Origin: Actinomycetes bacterium
GTDB lineage: Bacteria; Actinomycetota; Acidimicrobiia; Acidimicrobiales; CADCSY01
NCBI GenBank assembly: GCA_025464025.1
Contig: JAODBP010000107.1
Location: 1-36,776, forward strand
DNA length: 36,776 nt
Direction: 5' to 3'
The notes below the pieces were generated by a model. It did not search any database. It was given only the letters and a program-made list of their open reading frames with translations, and had not been told where the DNA came from. This document shows, piece by piece, positions 33,582 to 36,776 of the stretch; position 1 is the first letter of the stretch, and the number at the start of each line of letters is the position of its first letter. The position numbers and the translations under genes are program-made.

Positions 33582-33604
33582 GCACTCGGCTACGGGGGCG
33601 GAAC

Positions 33605-33865
33605 TTAGCCCGGGACGCGCTCGCAGGCGTCCAAGAGGCGGCGGGCCAGCGGAACGGCGGCGATGCCGACGCCGACGAGGACGAGCACGACGCCCAGGGT
33701 CGAGAGCAGGAGCAGCCCGATCGCGCCGACGACGCCGCCCAGCACCCACCACGGCCACTCCTCGGGATGGGCCACCAGCCAGCGCTCGGGCGGCAGCGGC
33801 GCGGCGGGGTCGTCCCGCCTCGTGAGGACGGCGGACAGGACGCGGCAACGCGGGCACTCGCACAT
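33605..33865 (-). CDS. Small membrane protein with N-terminal CxCxxC
   Basis: 86 residues. It begins MCECPRCRVLSAVL, a Cys cluster that could bind zinc or form half of a zinc ribbon, then a long hydrophobic span about 41-73 that would cross the membrane twice (WWVLGGVVGAIGLLLLST and VVLVLVGVGIAAVPLA). Family not recognised. It lies 36 bases upstream of coxL on the same strand, so the cox promoter may lie ahead of this gene. Confidence 0.65.
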   Translation of the reverse strand: MCECPRCRVLSAVLTRRDDPAAPLPPERWLVAHPEEWPWWVLGGVVGAIGLLLLSTLGVVLVLVGVGIAAVPLARRLLDACERVPG

Positions 33866-33931
33866 ACGAGGTGCTGCAGTACCCCGTTCCGCTGGTTTCG
33901 GTGCATTCGGTGCGGCCGAGCCCCAACAGCC

Positions 33932-33976
33932 GTTGTGTGCAGTTCACCTCGACATGCGAGGGCGAGCGCACACAAC
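33932..33976. repeat. Nested-hairpin repeat, copy 1
   Basis: 45 bases. Outer arms GTTGTGTGC (33932-33940) and GCACACAAC (33968-33976), inner arms CCTCG and CGAGG (33947-33961) around ACATG. It differs from copy 2 at three positions. It is likely a small dispersed repeat family; function unknown. Confidence 0.85.
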
Positions 33977-34004
33977 CCGAGCGCGCATCACGCCCAGCTC
34001 GACC

Positions 34005-34049
34005 GTTGTGTGCGGTTGACCTCGACATGCGAGGGGGAGCGCACACAAC
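34005..34049. repeat. Nested-hairpin repeat, copy 2
   Basis: 45 bases with the same outer and inner arms as copy 1, starting 73 bases later. It ends 14 bases after the reverse-strand SDR stop (34063), so it could act as a terminator or protect the 3' end of that transcript. The gap 33866-34062 otherwise holds no gene that I can support. Confidence 0.85.
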
Positions 34050-34062
34050 GCGAGCGGGTCGG

Positions 34063-34980
34063 CTACTTCTTGTTCGGATCGCTCGCCATGAGGTTGGCCT
34101 CGACCAGGTAGCTCGGCGCCGACATGGCGATCTGGGACTCGGCCCTCGCCCGGATCTTGGCCTGCTGGGCCTCGCTCGGGGCGGTGATCCAGAACGTGTC
34201 GTTGATGATGCCGTCGAAGCAGATGTCGGCGACCTCGGACAGCGGGGCGAACTCGACCTTCTGGCCCAGCTCCTCCATGCGCGACACGTACATGCCGAGG
34301 CTGTCGCGACCCTCCTTGGGCGGGGCGCCGGGCCGCTCGTAGCGGTCGGGGCGGTTGGCGCCGGCCTTCCAGATGCCGGTGTTGAGCACGCCGGGGCTGT
34401 TGGTCGACGGGTAGAGCAGCGAGGCGCCGACCTTGGCGTCCATCTGGCGGAGCTGGCCCCACAGGCACTCGGTGATCGTCACCACCGCGGCCTTGGTGGT
34501 GGCGTAGATCGCGCTGTTGACGATCGGCGTGAAGCCACCGTTGCCCGAGGTGGTGTTGACGATGTGGCCCTCGGTGTCCTGGGCCAGCATCGTCGACACG
34601 AAGGCGTTGAGCCCGTTGACCACGCCCATCACGTTCACGTCGAGCGACCAGCGCCAGTCGTTGGGGTGGTGCTCCCACATGTGGCCGTCGGAGCCGGAGC
34701 CGACGCCGGCGTTGTTGCACAGCACGTGGACGGCGCCGTACTTCTCGAGCGTGGCGTCGCGCAACGCCTCCAGCGACTCGAGCGAGGTCACGTCGGTGAC
34801 CACGCCGATCACGTCGCGCCCCTCGGCCTGGAGCTCGGCCGTCGTCCGCTCGACGAGGTCGGGCACCACGTCGGCGACGACCGCCTTCATGCCCTCGTTC
34901 GTGAACCGCTCGACGAGGGCCCGGCCGATGCCCTGCCCCGCCCCCGTGACCACTGCGACCTTGCCCGCGACGTCCTTCAT
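34063..34980 (-). CDS. Classical SDR-family oxidoreductase
   Basis: 305 residues. VAVVTGAGQGIGRALVE cofactor loop, VLCNNAGVGSGSDG, catalytic Ser in VNTTSGNGGFT and YATTKAAVVTITE with the Tyr-x3-Lys pair. NAD(P)-dependent alcohol or keto reductase; substrate not known. The C-terminal extension (about 235-305) includes an ITAPSEAQQAKIRARAE helix. ATG 34980 has GAGGGGG just upstream. It lies between divIC and the cox genes and could serve the same unknown metabolism. Confidence 0.92.
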   Translation of the reverse strand: MKDVAGKVAVVTGAGQGIGRALVERFTNEGMKAVVADVVPDLVERTTAELQAEGRDVIGVVTDVTSLESLEALRDATLEKYGAVHVLCNNAGVGSGSDGHMWEHHPNDWRWSLDVNVMGVVNGLNAFVSTMLAQDTEGHIVNTTSGNGGFTPIVNSAIYATTKAAVVTITECLWGQLRQMDAKVGASLLYPSTNSPGVLNTGIWKAGANRPDRYERPGAPPKEGRDSLGMYVSRMEELGQKVEFAPLSEVADICFDGIINDTFWITAPSEAQQAKIRARAESQIAMSAPSYLVEANLMASDPNKK

Positions 34981-34999
34981 GGTGCCCCCTCGATCGATC

Positions 35000-35015
35000 T
35001 AAGAGGGAGTTCTTA
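35000..35015. promoter_or_regulatory. Inverted repeat TAAGA-N6-TCTTA
   Basis: TAAGA at 35000-35004 and TCTTA at 35011-35015, between the divIC stop (35021) and the SDR start (34980). It could be an operator for a repressor of the SDR gene. It is too short for a confident terminator. Confidence 0.35.
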
Positions 35016-35020
35016 CCACC

Positions 35021-36776
<1,756 letters not shown>

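Noticed and set aside
33932..34049. CRISPR array
   Set aside because: Only two copies, each a nested hairpin of 45 bases, one 28-base spacer, and no cas genes nearby. The lone Cas4-like nuclease at 13617 is 20 kb away and is better read as AddB/RecB-like.
33569..34062. Molybdenum-cofactor riboswitch ahead of the cox genes
   Set aside because: I see no match to the known Moco RNA architecture. The only structure is the pair of nested hairpins, which also lies downstream of another gene.
31367..34111. A 914-codon forward frame opposite coxL
   Set aside because: It mirrors the coxL gene, whose motifs are unmistakable. Its composition is typical of antisense GC-rich frames.

Overview
This window is a very GC-rich, gene-dense stretch of an actinobacterial chromosome. 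The likeliest placement is Acidimicrobiia or a near relative (inference). The reasons are frequent GTG and TTG starts, many 1-10 base gene overlaps, Thr-rich linkers in secreted proteins, an F420-type luciferase-like oxidoreductase, a DUF2993/LmeA lipid-binding protein, and the actinobacterial eno-divIC and DUF501-ppx gene pairs. I see no rRNA, phage, insertion sequence or CRISPR array. There is one tRNA, tRNA-Leu(UAA).

Layout. 1-2.9 kb: an eIF2B-like protein, a thioredoxin-fold protein, a DUF2269-type membrane protein, a small acidic protein and a DUF2993 protein, with a perfect 28-bp palindrome between two convergent genes. 3.2-8 kb: fumC with DUF4288 and DUF2993 genes behind it, a PAS-PAS-GGDEF-EAL cyclic-di-GMP protein, and an LLM oxidoreductase. 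8-12.3 kb: a DinB-like protein, a GlxA regulator with a DJ-1/PfpI partner, and an L,D-transpeptidase coupled to a secreted HExxH protein. 12.5-17.2 kb: tRNA-Leu, a small unknown, a phytanoyl-CoA-dioxygenase-like protein, then a forward run of PD-(D/E)XK nuclease, acyltransferase, epimerase-like protein and a crotonase-fold protein. 17.2-19.9 kb: a RimJ/L-type acetyltransferase, a class V aminotransferase and an SDR. 19.9-24.2 kb: two related secreted Asp/His-rich proteins divergent from an OmpR/histidine-kinase pair, an AAC(6')-like acetyltransferase and a Thr/Pro-rich surface protein.

24.2-36.7 kb is one long reverse-strand run: eno, divIC, an SDR, a small membrane protein, then a complete form II CO-dehydrogenase-like (molybdenum hydroxylase) operon (coxL-coxS-coxM, a CBM48 protein, coxD, coxE, two xdhC/coxI genes, a mobA/mocA-like gene, coxG), ending in DUF501 and ppx. 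In many actinobacteria eno, divIC, DUF501 and ppx are neighbours. Here the cox block sits between divIC and DUF501 and is translationally coupled to DUF501. The large subunit has the form II loop AYRGAGR, so its substrate need not be CO.

The points most worth a second look are: the cox genes lodged in the eno-divIC-DUF501-ppx neighbourhood, with a CBM48 gene inside; a tandem pair of paralogous secreted Asp/His-rich proteins beside a two-component system; a recurrent -10-like hexamer 6-8 bases before start codons, suggesting leaderless transcripts; and two 45-base nested-hairpin repeats next to the cox operon.
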